From: an uncultured Phascolarctobacterium sp.
Lineage (GTDB): Bacteria; Bacillota; Negativicutes; Acidaminococcales; Acidaminococcaceae
Direction: 5' to 3'
Assembly: GCA_900545535.1 (NCBI GenBank)
Contig: UQZN01000005.1
Coordinates: forward strand, 1-64,000
Length of the DNA stretch: 64,000 bases
The notes below the pieces were generated by a model, which was not told the origin of the DNA, ran no database searches, and was given only the letters and a program-made list of their open reading frames with translations. Made by a program: the position numbers and the translations under genes. Position 1 is the stretch's first letter; each line of letters opens with the position of its first letter. This document shows, piece after piece, positions 51,244 through 60,975 of this stretch.

Positions 51244-53772
51244 ATGTATATTATTTATAATGTTTTGGTGGTGTGCGTTTGCTGCTTATTCGTACTGCCT
51301 TACTTTATCTATCGTTGCATCTGTGAAGCTGGTTTTACTACAAGAATGCGGCAGAGTCTGGGCGGCATTCGTGATGAAGAGATAGAGTCAGTGGCACAGC
51401 GCGACTGTATCTGGATCCACGGCGCTTCAGTAGGTGAAATTGTTGCTACGAGCCCGTTGGTCAAAGAAATTCGCAAGGCTTATCCGGATTCGCCGATTCT
51501 CGTTTCCGCAGTTACTGTAGGCGGGTATAATATGGCGAAGCAGATCATCAAGGAAGCGGATGCCATTATTTATTTCCCGCTTGATCTGCCGTTTGTTTCC
51601 GAGTCATTTGTTAAACGGATTCAGCCGCGGATTTTTATGCCGGTAGAAACTGAGTTATGGCCTAATTTTTTCAGGGCTATCCGTGAACGCAATATCCCCG
51701 TAATGATGGTCAACGGCCGTATTTCCGAGAAATCTGTTAAAACCTACCGTTATTTGTATGGTATTTGGGATGATATGCTGGATACAGTGAGCAGATTTTG
51801 TATGCAGTCGAGTATCGATGCGGATTATATCAGCCATTTAGGTGCCGATCCCAAGAAAATTTATGTTACCGGCAATACGAAATTCGATCAGACTTATGCT
51901 GAAGTTACGCCGGAGGATCTGGATAATTATAAAAAAGAGCTGGGCATTGAAAATGCCTATCCCGTAATTGTGGCCGGATCGACACATCCAACCGAAGAAA
52001 AAGCATTGTTTGATGTTTTTCAGGAAATCATTAAAAGTTATCCCCAAGCGCGTCTGGTCATTGCGCCTCGTAAAACAGGACGGGCTGACGAGATCAGCAA
52101 GTTGGCCAGGCAGTATCACTGGGAATCGGGCCTCAGGTCAAAACTTTTGGAAATGCAGGGCAAGCGTCCTGAATACCCTGTATTGCTGATAGATACTATT
52201 GGTGAGCTTGGGCGTATTTATTCTGTCGGCGATGTGGTTTTTGTCGGCGGCTCACTGATCAAACACGGCGGCCATAACGTTTTGGAGCCGGCAGCACATG
52301 CCAAACCGATTTTGGTTGGGCCGAATATGCAGAACTTTAAAGATTCCTATGCTTTGCTGAGTAAACTTGGCGCTTGTAAAATGATCAATAACAGCGCGGA
52401 ACTGACGAAAGAAATTTTCGATATAGTTGGCAATGATGAGAAGCGTCTGCAAATGGGGGCAGCTTCTTTGCAGGTCATCCGGGAAAATCGCGGCGCGGCA
52501 GTGCGCAGCATTGAATATTTGCAGGACCTGCTGACCTTGACTACTGTAGACAGCAAGGTCGAAGTCTCCTATCCTACCAATATCAGGAACCTGCACGACG
52601 AAGGCGGCGGCCGTCTGCGTCATGGTGATGCCGTTATCCAGTATCTGTATCAGCTGGCCCACGGGCCAAATACTCCCTTTTTTGGCTGGATCTTGCTGGG
52701 GATCTTAAGAATGTTCTCGTACTTGTACGAGTTTGGTGTTTGCTGTAAATTGGACTTTTATAAATCTGGGATCCTGAAACAGAAAAAACTGGATTGCTGC
52801 GTTATTTCTATAGGTAACATCACTGTCGGCGGTACTGGTAAAACACCTACCGCGCAGAAGGTTGCCGTTATTATTAAAAATATGGGCTATCGCGTCGTGA
52901 TCCTCAATCGTGGCTATCGTTCACATTGGGATCAGGAAATGGGCGTCGTCAGCGACGGCAAGAAAATTTTTATGACTGCCTATGAAGCCGGTGACGAAGC
53001 TTATTTGATGGCTAAAACTCTGCCGGGCGTGCCGGTAATCATTGGTAAGAACCGGGCGTTGACCGGGCAGTTTGCCGTGGATAAAATGAACGCCGAAGTT
53101 ATTATCATGGATGACGGCTATCAGCACTGGCATCTGCATCGTGATCTGGATGTGGTTTTGGTAGACACCTTCAATATGTTCGGCAATGGCTGTCTGTTGC
53201 CGCGCGGTACTTTGCGCGAGCCGCTGACTCATTTGGACAGGGCGGGGTTGTTTCTGCTGACTAAAACGGATCAAAGCTCTCAGTTCAGCAGGCAGGAACT
53301 GCGGGCCACGTTAAACAAATATAACGGGCAGGCGCCGATCATTGAAAGTATCCATAATCCGAAGAATTTTGTGGAGATCGCTGACTGGTACAAGGGCATC
53401 CATGAGAATGCCAAAGAGCTTTCAGAACTGCAGGGTAAAAAAGTTATGGTTTTTTCGGCTATTGGTAATCCGTCTTCGTTTGAACAGACGCTGGCCTGTA
53501 TCGGTATCGAGATAGTTGAAGCCATCCGCTATCCTGACCATCATGATTATGGGATGCTGGAAATGCAGTACATCAGCGAAAGAGCCATCAGCAAGGAAGT
53601 TGTGGCTATGGTGACGACGGGCAAGGACGCTGTTAAAATACCAACGGAATTTATTTATTTTAACAGGGAAATGCCATTGTATATTTTAAATATGGACATA
53701 AAAATCACTGAAGGACGCGAAGTATTTGAACAGACGATTCTGAACGCCATTCAGAAGGAGACGAAGAAGTAA
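51244..53772 (+). CDS. waaA-lpxK: Kdo transferase and lipid A 4'-kinase fusion
   Basis: An 842-residue two-enzyme fusion. Residues 1-430 are WaaA (KdtA): membrane helix 5-25, I-H-G-A-S-V-G-E, P-V-E-T-E-L-W-P-N and G-S-T-H-P-T-E-E. A linker (about 430-460) joins LpxK: a second membrane-associated helix near 475-495, I-S-I-G-N-I-T-V-G-G-T-G-K-T-P around 530 and M-D-D-G-Y-Q-H-W. It would phosphorylate the lipid A disaccharide and add Kdo, which are successive steps. The two genes are separate in Escherichia. No stop or frameshift interrupts the frame. A one-base overlap with kdsB follows. Confidence 0.94.
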   Translation: MYIIYNVLVVCVCCLFVLPYFIYRCICEAGFTTRMRQSLGGIRDEEIESVAQRDCIWIHGASVGEIVATSPLVKEIRKAYPDSPILVSAVTVGGYNMAKQIIKEADAIIYFPLDLPFVSESFVKRIQPRIFMPVETELWPNFFRAIRERNIPVMMVNGRISEKSVKTYRYLYGIWDDMLDTVSRFCMQSSIDADYISHLGADPKKIYVTGNTKFDQTYAEVTPEDLDNYKKELGIENAYPVIVAGSTHPTEEKALFDVFQEIIKSYPQARLVIAPRKTGRADEISKLARQYHWESGLRSKLLEMQGKRPEYPVLLIDTIGELGRIYSVGDVVFVGGSLIKHGGHNVLEPAAHAKPILVGPNMQNFKDSYALLSKLGACKMINNSAELTKEIFDIVGNDEKRLQMGAASLQVIRENRGAAVRSIEYLQDLLTLTTVDSKVEVSYPTNIRNLHDEGGGRLRHGDAVIQYLYQLAHGPNTPFFGWILLGILRMFSYLYEFGVCCKLDFYKSGILKQKKLDCCVISIGNITVGGTGKTPTAQKVAVIIKNMGYRVVILNRGYRSHWDQEMGVVSDGKKIFMTAYEAGDEAYLMAKTLPGVPVIIGKNRALTGQFAVDKMNAEVIIMDDGYQHWHLHRDLDVVLVDTFNMFGNGCLLPRGTLREPLTHLDRAGLFLLTKTDQSSQFSRQELRATLNKYNGQAPIIESIHNPKNFVEIADWYKGIHENAKELSELQGKKVMVFSAIGNPSSFEQTLACIGIEIVEAIRYPDHHDYGMLEMQYISERAISKEVVAMVTTGKDAVKIPTEFIYFNREMPLYILNMDIKITEGREVFEQTILNAIQKETKK

Positions 53773-54497
53773 TGAAAGTTTTATGTGTGATACCGGCACG
53801 TTATGCGTCAACAAGACTGCCGGGTAAACCTTTGGCACTTATCGCAGGCAAGCCCATGATCCAGCATGTTTATATGAAAGCCTGCGAAGCAGAACTGCCT
53901 GATGATGTTATCGTAGCTACTGATAACGAAAAAGTTTTTGAAGCTGTGCAGGGGTTTGGCGGTAAGGCAATTATGACCTCGCCGGATCATCCCAGCGGTA
54001 CTGACCGTCTGGCAGAAGTTGCGTTGAATTTCCCCGATGTTGACGTTATCGTCAATGTGCAGGGCGATGAACCGATGATCCCGCCGGAAATCATCGACCG
54101 CCTGGCTAAAGCCTTTGAGAATGAAGCTGATTTAAAAATGGCAACGATGAAGGTTCTGATGCAGGAGGAAGACTATAATAATCCGGCCGCAGTTAAGGTA
54201 GTTACCGATAATAATGGCTATGCTCTTTATTTTTCGCGTAGCTTACTGCCCTATCCGCGCAATAAAACTGAACAGTATAAGGTGTATAAGCACGTCGGTA
54301 TCTATGCGTACAGACGGGATTTTCTTCTGCAATACGCTGCTTTGGCGCCTACCGAATTAGAAAAGACAGAAAGCCTGGAACAGCTGAGAGTGCTGGAAAA
54401 TGGCTATAAAATAAAAGTGCTGGAAAGTGATTTTCAGGGTATCGGAGTTGATACTCCTGAGGATCTGGCAGCGGTAAACGAGCTGTTGAGTAAATAG
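53772..54497 (+). CDS. kdsB: CMP-Kdo synthetase
   Basis: A 241-residue cytidylyltransferase activating Kdo with CTP for the WaaA domain encoded just upstream. The motifs I-P-A-R-Y-A-S-T-R-L-P-G-K-P-L, A-T-D-N-E, P-S-G-T-D-R and N-V-Q-G-D-E-P are complete. Confidence 0.97.
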   Translation: MKVLCVIPARYASTRLPGKPLALIAGKPMIQHVYMKACEAELPDDVIVATDNEKVFEAVQGFGGKAIMTSPDHPSGTDRLAEVALNFPDVDVIVNVQGDEPMIPPEIIDRLAKAFENEADLKMATMKVLMQEEDYNNPAAVKVVTDNNGYALYFSRSLLPYPRNKTEQYKVYKHVGIYAYRRDFLLQYAALAPTELEKTESLEQLRVLENGYKIKVLESDFQGIGVDTPEDLAAVNELLSK

Positions 54498-54523
54498 CAG
54501 CCGTATCCATAAGGAGGTTGGAC

Positions 54524-55342
54524 ATGAATATTGTAAAAGTTGGTAACTATGAAGTGGGACAGGGTCAGCCGCTGCTGCTGATGGCAGGCCCCTGTGTTCT
54601 GGAAGGTTATGAACACAGCCTGATGATCGGTCAGACTGTGAAGAAAATTGCCGATAAATTAGGTATACCCTATGTTTTCAAAGCCTCTTATGACAAAGCA
54701 AACCGTTCTTCTTACGGTTCTTTCCGCGGCCCGGGGCTGGAAGAGGGCCTGAAGATCTTAGCGCAGATCAAAAAAGATCTGGGTGTTCCTGTGGTCAGCG
54801 ACATCCATGAAACGATCCAGGTGGAAAAAGCCGCCGAGGTTTTAGATATTTTGCAAATACCGGCCTTTCTTTGCCGGCAGACAGACTTAGTTTATGAAGC
54901 GGCCAAAACAGGACGCGTAGTGAATATTAAGAAGGGTCAGTTTCTGGCTCCCTGGGATATGAAAAATGTAGTCAAAAAGGCTGAAGAGGCAGGTAACCAT
55001 AATATTATGCTTACTGAACGCGGAGCCAGCTTTGGCTATAACGCGTTGGTCACTGATATGCGCAGCTTGGCCATTATGCGCGAGCTTGGTTATCCGGTAG
55101 TGATGGACGCTACTCACAGTGTGCAGATCCCCGGTGGACAGGGAACTACTTCCGGCGGGCAGAGCCAATATGTGCCGCATATGGCCAGAGCAGCTGCCGC
55201 TGTAGGCATTGACGCTCTTTTCCTTGAGGTACATGACAATCCGGCGGAAGCGTTGTCTGACGGGCCGAACATGGTGCGTCTGGACAAGTTGGAAAAACTT
55301 TTAACAGATGTTTTAGCTATTGATAAAATAGTTCGCGGTTAA
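54524..55342 (+). CDS. kdsA: Kdo-8-phosphate synthase
   Basis: A 272-residue aldolase condensing PEP and arabinose 5-phosphate. It shows A-G-P-C-V-L-E, F-K-A-S-Y-D-K-A-N-R-S-S and M-D-A-T-H-S-V-Q. A Cys in the G-P-C motif suggests the metal-dependent class, though this needs alignment. The ATG at 54524 follows AGGAGGTTGG. Confidence 0.96.
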   Translation: MNIVKVGNYEVGQGQPLLLMAGPCVLEGYEHSLMIGQTVKKIADKLGIPYVFKASYDKANRSSYGSFRGPGLEEGLKILAQIKKDLGVPVVSDIHETIQVEKAAEVLDILQIPAFLCRQTDLVYEAAKTGRVVNIKKGQFLAPWDMKNVVKKAEEAGNHNIMLTERGASFGYNALVTDMRSLAIMRELGYPVVMDATHSVQIPGGQGTTSGGQSQYVPHMARAAAAVGIDALFLEVHDNPAEALSDGPNMVRLDKLEKLLTDVLAIDKIVRG

Positions 55343-55369
55343 ATCTGGCTGACGAGAGGGAGTTGGAGC

Positions 55370-56344
55370 ATGGAACAAATGTTGGAACAGGCGCGCAATA
55401 CTTTGAAAATGGAAGCGGAGGCTATTTTAGAGCTTGTGCCTCGTGTGGACGAACATTTTTCAGCAGCGGTGACGATGATTTTAGAGTGCCCGGGCCGGGT
55501 CGTTATTACCGGTATGGGTAAATCAGGGATCATTGGGCGGAAAATGGCTGCTACGTTTGCCAGCACTGGTACACCTTCGTTTTATCTGCATCCTGCCGAA
55601 GGTATTCATGGCGATTTGGGTATGGTAACGGAAAGTGACGTTGTGATCGCATTATCTAACAGCGGCGAAACAGGCGAAGTACTGCATATATTACCTTCCT
55701 TAAGGCGTATTGGGGCAAAATTGATCGCAATGGTCGGTAATGCTGATTCCGCTTTGGCAAGAAATTCTGATATCACCTTAAATGTCGGTGTTTCGCAGGA
55801 AGCCTGCCCCCTGGGGCTGGCGCCTACTTCCAGTACTACCGCTGCTTTGGCGTATGGCGATGCGCTTGCTCTGGCTCTGCTTTCCAGACGTAAATTTACC
55901 GCCAGCCAGTTTGCCGTTTTCCATCCGGGTGGTTCTTTGGGACGCAAGCTGCTGCTGACTGTCGAGGATATTATGCACAGCGGTGCTGATAATCCTATAG
56001 TTAATGGAGCGACAACGGTGCAGGATGCTTTATTTGTGATTACCGATAAAGGACTGGGTGCTGTTTCCGTAGTCGATGATAATGAAATTATGATTGGTGT
56101 TCTGACTGATGGAGATATTCGCCGTGGTCTGAGCAAGGGGATCGATTTCCTGCAGCGCCCGGTAACCGAATTGATGACTAAAGCTCCCAAAACTATTACG
56201 AAAGAGAAACTGGCAGCCCAGGCGCTGCACCTGATGGAAAGCAACAGTCCCAAACCGATCACTGTACTGCCGGTTATCGATGGAGAACGTCATGTTATTG
56301 GTTTGCTGCATATGACTGACTTAGTACGTCAGGGTGTGGTATAA
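55370..56344 (+). CDS. kdsD: Arabinose-5-phosphate isomerase
   Basis: A 324-residue isomerase making arabinose 5-phosphate from ribulose 5-phosphate. The SIS domain (about 35-185) has G-M-G-K-S-G-I-I-G and S-N-S-G-E-T-G-E. Two CBS domains (about 205-320) may sense a ligand. It supplies kdsA upstream and overlaps kdsC by one base. Confidence 0.95.
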   Translation: MEQMLEQARNTLKMEAEAILELVPRVDEHFSAAVTMILECPGRVVITGMGKSGIIGRKMAATFASTGTPSFYLHPAEGIHGDLGMVTESDVVIALSNSGETGEVLHILPSLRRIGAKLIAMVGNADSALARNSDITLNVGVSQEACPLGLAPTSSTTAALAYGDALALALLSRRKFTASQFAVFHPGGSLGRKLLLTVEDIMHSGADNPIVNGATTVQDALFVITDKGLGAVSVVDDNEIMIGVLTDGDIRRGLSKGIDFLQRPVTELMTKAPKTITKEKLAAQALHLMESNSPKPITVLPVIDGERHVIGLLHMTDLVRQGVV

Positions 56345-56889
56345 TGAAGAACGTAGAAAAAGCTGCTCAGGCAATTAAATTGTTGGTTCTGGATGTCGAT
56401 GGCGTTATGACGGACGGTTCGATTTATCTTGATGCGGAGCAGGAGCTTTTTAAAAGCTTTAATGCCAAAGACGGCATGGGGATCAGCTGTGCTGTAAGAT
56501 GCGGTCTGCTGGTGGCGATCATTACTGGCCGCTGCAGTCCCATTATCCGCCGGCGTGCCAGCGAACTGGGGATTGTCGAAGTTTGTGAAAATGTCAAAGA
56601 CAAAAGAGTGGCTTTGGCACAGCTGCTGCAGAAATATAATTTATCTTTAGATGAAACTGCCTATATCGGGGACGATCTGAATGATCTGCCTGTGCTGACG
56701 CAGGTTGGTCTGGCCTGTGCCCCGGCAGACGCGGTGGCAGAGGTAAAACGGGTATGTCATTTCGTTGCTGAAAAAAATGGCGGCTGCGGCGCAGTTCGTC
56801 AAATCGCAGAACTGATTTTAAGCGCCCGTGGTGATTGGGAGAAAATTGTAAACAGTTATTTACAAGAAGGACAGGGAGACGCTCAATAA
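56344..56889 (+). CDS. kdsC: Kdo-8-phosphate phosphatase
   Basis: A 181-residue HAD phosphatase (C0 type, no cap) releasing Kdo. Catalytic D-V-D-G-V-M-T-D-G and late G-D-D-L-N-D-L-P-V are present. With kdsA, kdsB and kdsD it completes the CMP-Kdo route in one operon. Overlaps the next gene by one base. Confidence 0.95.
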   Translation: MKNVEKAAQAIKLLVLDVDGVMTDGSIYLDAEQELFKSFNAKDGMGISCAVRCGLLVAIITGRCSPIIRRRASELGIVEVCENVKDKRVALAQLLQKYNLSLDETAYIGDDLNDLPVLTQVGLACAPADAVAEVKRVCHFVAEKNGGCGAVRQIAELILSARGDWEKIVNSYLQEGQGDAQ

Positions 56890-57791
56890 TGTGGCTTTAC
56901 TATTTACTGAAAACGATCAGTACACTGGTTTCATGGCTGCCTTATAAGCTGGTAGTAAATATTGGTATCGGCATAGGGCACCTTTATCATAAAATTGCAA
57001 AAAAACAGAGACTCCGTGCGGAAGCAACCATCAAGGAACGGCTTGGCTATTCTGATGCGGAAGCCGAACGCACGATCAAGTCTTTATTTGTGAAATTGGG
57101 CATAACATTTATGGAAATAATGTATATGCCTGCACTCAATAAAGATAATATCCGTGGTCTGGTCACCTTTGACCGCCCGGATGTTTTGTGGGAAGCACTG
57201 AACGAAGGGCATGGAGTTGTGATGCTGGCCTGCCATATGGATAATTGGGAATGGCTGGGAGCAGCCTTATCCCTATATGGCTTTCCCATCAGCGCGGTCG
57301 AGAAACCGCAGCCGAACAGAGTTTACAGCGATTTTATGAACGAACTGCGTAAAAGCGTTGGTCAGGAAATATTCTCGCGTGGTACAAGTGAGATCCTTGG
57401 CTGCGCCAGAGCTATGAAAAAAGGCCGGATGCTGGGCTTGATCGCAGATCAGGATGGTGGTTACGACGGTATTTTCGTACCGTTTTTTGGAAAAATGGCA
57501 GCAACGCCTTCCGGACCCGCATATTTTGCCAGAAAGTTCAAGGCCCCCATCATACCCATCTTTATTGTCCGTAAGGAAGGCTATTATGGGCATCAGGCGC
57601 TTGTCAAAGATCCTATTTACTATGAAGATACCGGCGATAGACAAATGGATGACTATCGCGTTACATTAGAAATGACCAGGATTGTAGAAGAGGTTATCAG
57701 AGAATACCCTGATAACTGGCTGTGGTTCCAGCATCGCTGGAACACACCCTATACGCCTGCAGGAAAGGAGCAGGAGCATGTTAAGGAATAA
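56889..57791 (+). CDS. LpxL/HtrB-type lipid A acyltransferase 2
   Basis: A 300-residue acyltransferase with an N-terminal hydrophobic segment (about 5-30) and catalytic C-H-M-D-N-W-E, where the usual form is H-F-G-N-W-E. A-D-Q-D-G-G-Y and F-x-x-R-W follow. It is distinct from the paralogue at 44235 and likely adds the other secondary chain, after Kdo addition given its place. It ends within the lptC start. Confidence 0.87.
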   Translation: MWLYYLLKTISTLVSWLPYKLVVNIGIGIGHLYHKIAKKQRLRAEATIKERLGYSDAEAERTIKSLFVKLGITFMEIMYMPALNKDNIRGLVTFDRPDVLWEALNEGHGVVMLACHMDNWEWLGAALSLYGFPISAVEKPQPNRVYSDFMNELRKSVGQEIFSRGTSEILGCARAMKKGRMLGLIADQDGGYDGIFVPFFGKMAATPSGPAYFARKFKAPIIPIFIVRKEGYYGHQALVKDPIYYEDTGDRQMDDYRVTLEMTRIVEEVIREYPDNWLWFQHRWNTPYTPAGKEQEHVKE

Positions 57792-58338
57792 AGGCTTCCA
57801 GATGATCGTAGGCGCGATAGTTATCGCCGGCGTTATTATTGCCTGGCTGATGCTCGGCGGCGAGGCTCCTTCCAATGATCCGGTCCAGAAAGAAACTGCC
57901 GGAGCCAATGCAAAAGTCAGAAATACCACTCTTGCCAGAGAGGTAGACGGTAAGAAAGTTTGGGAATTTACTGTTGAAGAAGTGGAACAGATCAAAAGCA
58001 GCGGCGAGGCCGTCTTAAAAGGAGTCAAAGGGAAAATTTACCGTGAGGACGGCAGCGTTTTAGAGGTTGTTGCCGGCGGCGGCAGGGTAAAAAATGAAGC
58101 CAAGGATTTTGAGCTGAACAATAAGGTGGTAGCTGTGTTATCGAGCGGCGGCAAGCTGACGGCTGAAAGCGTACGCTGGCAGCAGACTGAAGATATTATC
58201 ACGGCTTCGGGCAATGTACGGCTGCTGAAAGACGATACTTTAGCGACTGGCGATAAAGCTATTACCAGCAGTGCATTCGAAAAATTGAAATTAGAGGGCA
58301 ATGCGGAAGTTCAGAAAGGCGGCGATTATAGTGAATAA
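57778..58338 (+). CDS. lptC: LPS export protein LptC
   Basis: A 186-residue single-pass inner-membrane protein. A membrane helix (about 8-27) is followed by a periplasmic beta-jellyroll with the family pattern W-E-F-T-V-E-E-V and G-x-v-y-R-E-D-G-S-V-L. It passes LPS from LptB2FG to LptA. It overlaps both neighbours. Sequence conservation is low, so context adds weight. Confidence 0.85.
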   Translation: MLRNKGFQMIVGAIVIAGVIIAWLMLGGEAPSNDPVQKETAGANAKVRNTTLAREVDGKKVWEFTVEEVEQIKSSGEAVLKGVKGKIYREDGSVLEVVAGGGRVKNEAKDFELNNKVVAVLSSGGKLTAESVRWQQTEDIITASGNVRLLKDDTLATGDKAITSSAFEKLKLEGNAEVQKGGDYSE

Positions 58339-59125
58339 ATTAAAAATGACCTTCGTTATGATGCTGGGGATATTTTTTATGGCAGGTATGTTTGGTACTG
58401 CGCATGCTCAGGCCTCAAATTTCAGCGTCAAGGCTGACACGATCGAATATGATATGCAGTCCGGCAACGGTACTGCCAAGGGCAACGTAGTCCTGCAGCA
58501 GGATGGCGGTACTGCGACTGCTGCTGACGCCGAGTTCAACAGCAAAACAAAATCAGGCAGACTGACAGGCGGCGTAGTTGCCGATCGTGATGATTCACAT
58601 GTTGTTTGCGATACATTTGTAATGCATAACGAAGATTATTCTTCGGCAATAGGTGACGCACGTTTGACTAAAGGTGATAAAACTTTAGCTTCTGAACGCG
58701 TTGATTATTATAAGAATCGCGAATATGCCGAGACTATCGGCAGTTGGGCCCGTTTATCCATGACTGATGGCAGTGTCTTAGACGCTGTGAAAATTACTTA
58801 TGATGGTAAAACAGGGGTGGCTAATGCTACCGGCGGTGTCGAGATTTCCAGCCCGCCGCGTGATCTGACTGCTTCTGCTGATACCGCTGTTTATGAAACC
58901 AACAACAGCGGTTATATCGAATTGATCGGCAATGCCAAGGCTACCCAGGATGGCAATACCGTAGAAGGCAACCGTCTGCGTTTGAACAATACTTCTAATA
59001 AAGCGGAAGCTGCCGGCAATGTGAAAATAGTTTATATCCCCAAACCGGCTCAGACTCCGGGAACATCAGCTACAGAAGAAAATGCGGCACTGCCGGCTGC
59101 CAAAGTATCGGCGGAGGTCGCCTAG
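58331..59125 (+). CDS. lptA: LPS transport periplasmic protein LptA
   Basis: A 264-residue OstA/LptA-type protein. A signal peptide (about 1-26, ending A-H-A) precedes a beta-jellyroll with A-D-T-I-E-Y-D and G-N-G-T-A-K-G-N-V-V-L-Q. It is longer than Escherichia LptA, with a second set of OstA-like repeats and an Ala/Pro/Thr-rich tail. The GTG at 58331 is my start since it gives a proper signal peptide; an ATG at 58346 is possible. It bridges the periplasm for LPS. Confidence 0.88.
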   Translation: MNKLKMTFVMMLGIFFMAGMFGTAHAQASNFSVKADTIEYDMQSGNGTAKGNVVLQQDGGTATAADAEFNSKTKSGRLTGGVVADRDDSHVVCDTFVMHNEDYSSAIGDARLTKGDKTLASERVDYYKNREYAETIGSWARLSMTDGSVLDAVKITYDGKTGVANATGGVEISSPPRDLTASADTAVYETNNSGYIELIGNAKATQDGNTVEGNRLRLNNTSNKAEAAGNVKIVYIPKPAQTPGTSATEENAALPAAKVSAEVA

Positions 59126-59844
59126 TGATTATAGAAACAAAAGATCTTGTAAAAGAATATTCGGGGCGGCGCGTTGTTAATCGTGTCAGCATCAAGGTTG
59201 AGCAGGGTAAAGTTGTTGGCCTGCTCGGACCTAACGGCGCCGGTAAAACAACGACCTTCTATATGATCGTTGGTATCGAACGGCCTGACGAAGGTGTCGT
59301 GACGCTGGAAGGCCGGGATATTTCAGCTCTGGCCATGTATGAGCGTGCCCGGGCAGGGATTGGCTATCTGCCTCAGGAAGCTTCGATTTTTCGTAAAATG
59401 ACAGTTGAGGAAAATATCCTGGCTATTTTGGAAACGACGGCCTTGTCAGAAGAAGAACGGCTGGCCAAAATGAATTCCCTGATCGAAGAATTCCATATCG
59501 ATCACATAAGGAAAAATAAAGGCACAGAGCTTTCCGGCGGTGAACGCAGGCGTGTTGAAATAGCCCGCGCTTTGGCTACTGATCCGGCCTTTATCCTGTT
59601 GGACGAACCCTTTGCCGGTATCGATCCGATTGCGGTAGCGGATATTCAGGGTATGATCGCCCATTTAGCCAATCGCGGCATCGGTATTCTGATAACAGAC
59701 CATAATGTGCGGGAAACTTTAAGTATAGTCGATAAAGCATATATCTTAGCCAACGGTGAAATTTTGATTCATGGTGACAGCGAAACTATCGCTAACGATC
59801 CAACGGCACGTAAATATTATCTTGGCGAAAACTTTAGCATGTAG
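59125..59844 (+). CDS. lptB: LPS export ATPase LptB
   Basis: A 239-residue ABC ATPase. It shows G-P-N-G-A-G-K-T-T-T-F-Y, the LptB-type Q-loop Y-L-P-Q-E-A-S-I-F-R, signature L-S-G-G-E-R-R-R-V-E-I-A-R and Walker B F-I-L-L-D-E-P-F-A-G-I-D-P. It starts at GTG in the lptA stop codon. It drives LPS extraction with LptF/LptG. Confidence 0.97.
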   Translation: MIIETKDLVKEYSGRRVVNRVSIKVEQGKVVGLLGPNGAGKTTTFYMIVGIERPDEGVVTLEGRDISALAMYERARAGIGYLPQEASIFRKMTVEENILAILETTALSEEERLAKMNSLIEEFHIDHIRKNKGTELSGGERRRVEIARALATDPAFILLDEPFAGIDPIAVADIQGMIAHLANRGIGILITDHNVRETLSIVDKAYILANGEILIHGDSETIANDPTARKYYLGENFSM

Positions 59845-59855
59845 GAGGAAGAAGA

Positions 59856-60947
59856 ATGCGTTTACGCTTACTGGATCGTTATGTCTTAAGTGAATTACTG
59901 TATCCTTTTATTTTTGGTATCGCTTCGTTTTCCAGCATTTTTATTGCCAGCTCCATGCTGTTTAAGCTGACGCAGTACATGACTAAATACGGAGCCTCAG
60001 GAGAGACTATTGCCAGACTGTTTATGTATAGCCTGCCTGAAGTCGTAAATTATACCTTCCCGATGTCGATGCTGTTGGCGTCGCTGATGGCTTTCGGTAA
60101 ATTGTCAGGCAGCAGCGAGATCGTCGCGATGAAATCAGGCGGGATCAGCTATTACCGCATTGTTGCACCGGTATTGATCGTAGCTTTTGTTGTCAGTATG
60201 TTTTCCGTTATCTGGGCGGAAAAAGTTGTGCCGGCAGCGAAAGTGCAATATGGCAGGATTCTGGAATATGAGATCAAAAAAAATACCAAACCGCGAACGC
60301 AGGACCATGTCATCATCAAAACCTTAAGCGGCAGTACCCAGAGGATCACCTATGCCCGCAGGTTTGATGAAGCAAAAGGCCTGATGGAAAATATTACGAT
60401 CGAAGAGTTTGAAAAATCCCATCTGGCGAGGATCCAGACAGCCAAACAGGCCTACTGGGAAAACGGTTCCTGGCGTCTGGAAGATGGTACGGTTTATACA
60501 ATGAATGAAGCGGAAGGTATCAAAAGCAGCGCTAAATTTACAGAACAGATCATTCCGCTGGACGTAACGCCGCGGGAGATCTCCTGGGAACAGAAAGAAC
60601 CTGAGGAAATGACTCTGAGGGAATTACGCGAGTATATTTCTGTTTTGGAAAGGCAGCACCAGCCTACTTCCCGTCAGTGGTGCGAGATCTATATGCGTGT
60701 TTCGATTCCCTTAGCCAGCTTCTTTTTTGCAATGATCGGCGCGCCTTTGGGGACGCAGAAGCAAAGAACAAGTTCCTCGATTGGTCTTGGTATCAGTATT
60801 ATCGTCATTTTCATTTATTATGCGATAATGACTCTTACCACAGGTCTTGGTAAAGGCGGAGCAATGAACCCGCTGCTGGCGTGTATTATCCCGAACCTGA
60901 TTTGTCTGGGGGCCGGTGTATATTTGCTGAGAAAGAAAAATGCCTGA
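59856..60947 (+). CDS. lptG: LptF/LptG-family LPS export permease
   Basis: A 363-residue YjgP/YjgQ permease: N-terminal L-D-R-Y-V-L-S-E-L, hydrophobic segments at about 13-35, 60-80 and 100-120, a periplasmic domain (about 130-260) and three C-terminal segments (about 275-360). Only one such gene is here, whereas most Lpt systems use LptF plus LptG. Either the second lies elsewhere or this forms a homodimer. The F/G distinction cannot be made by eye. Confidence 0.88.
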   Translation: MRLRLLDRYVLSELLYPFIFGIASFSSIFIASSMLFKLTQYMTKYGASGETIARLFMYSLPEVVNYTFPMSMLLASLMAFGKLSGSSEIVAMKSGGISYYRIVAPVLIVAFVVSMFSVIWAEKVVPAAKVQYGRILEYEIKKNTKPRTQDHVIIKTLSGSTQRITYARRFDEAKGLMENITIEEFEKSHLARIQTAKQAYWENGSWRLEDGTVYTMNEAEGIKSSAKFTEQIIPLDVTPREISWEQKEPEEMTLRELREYISVLERQHQPTSRQWCEIYMRVSIPLASFFFAMIGAPLGTQKQRTSSSIGLGISIIVIFIYYAIMTLTTGLGKGGAMNPLLACIIPNLICLGAGVYLLRKKNA

Positions 60948-60975
60948 CAAAGTTTAGCATAAAGGAGGTGTGTTC

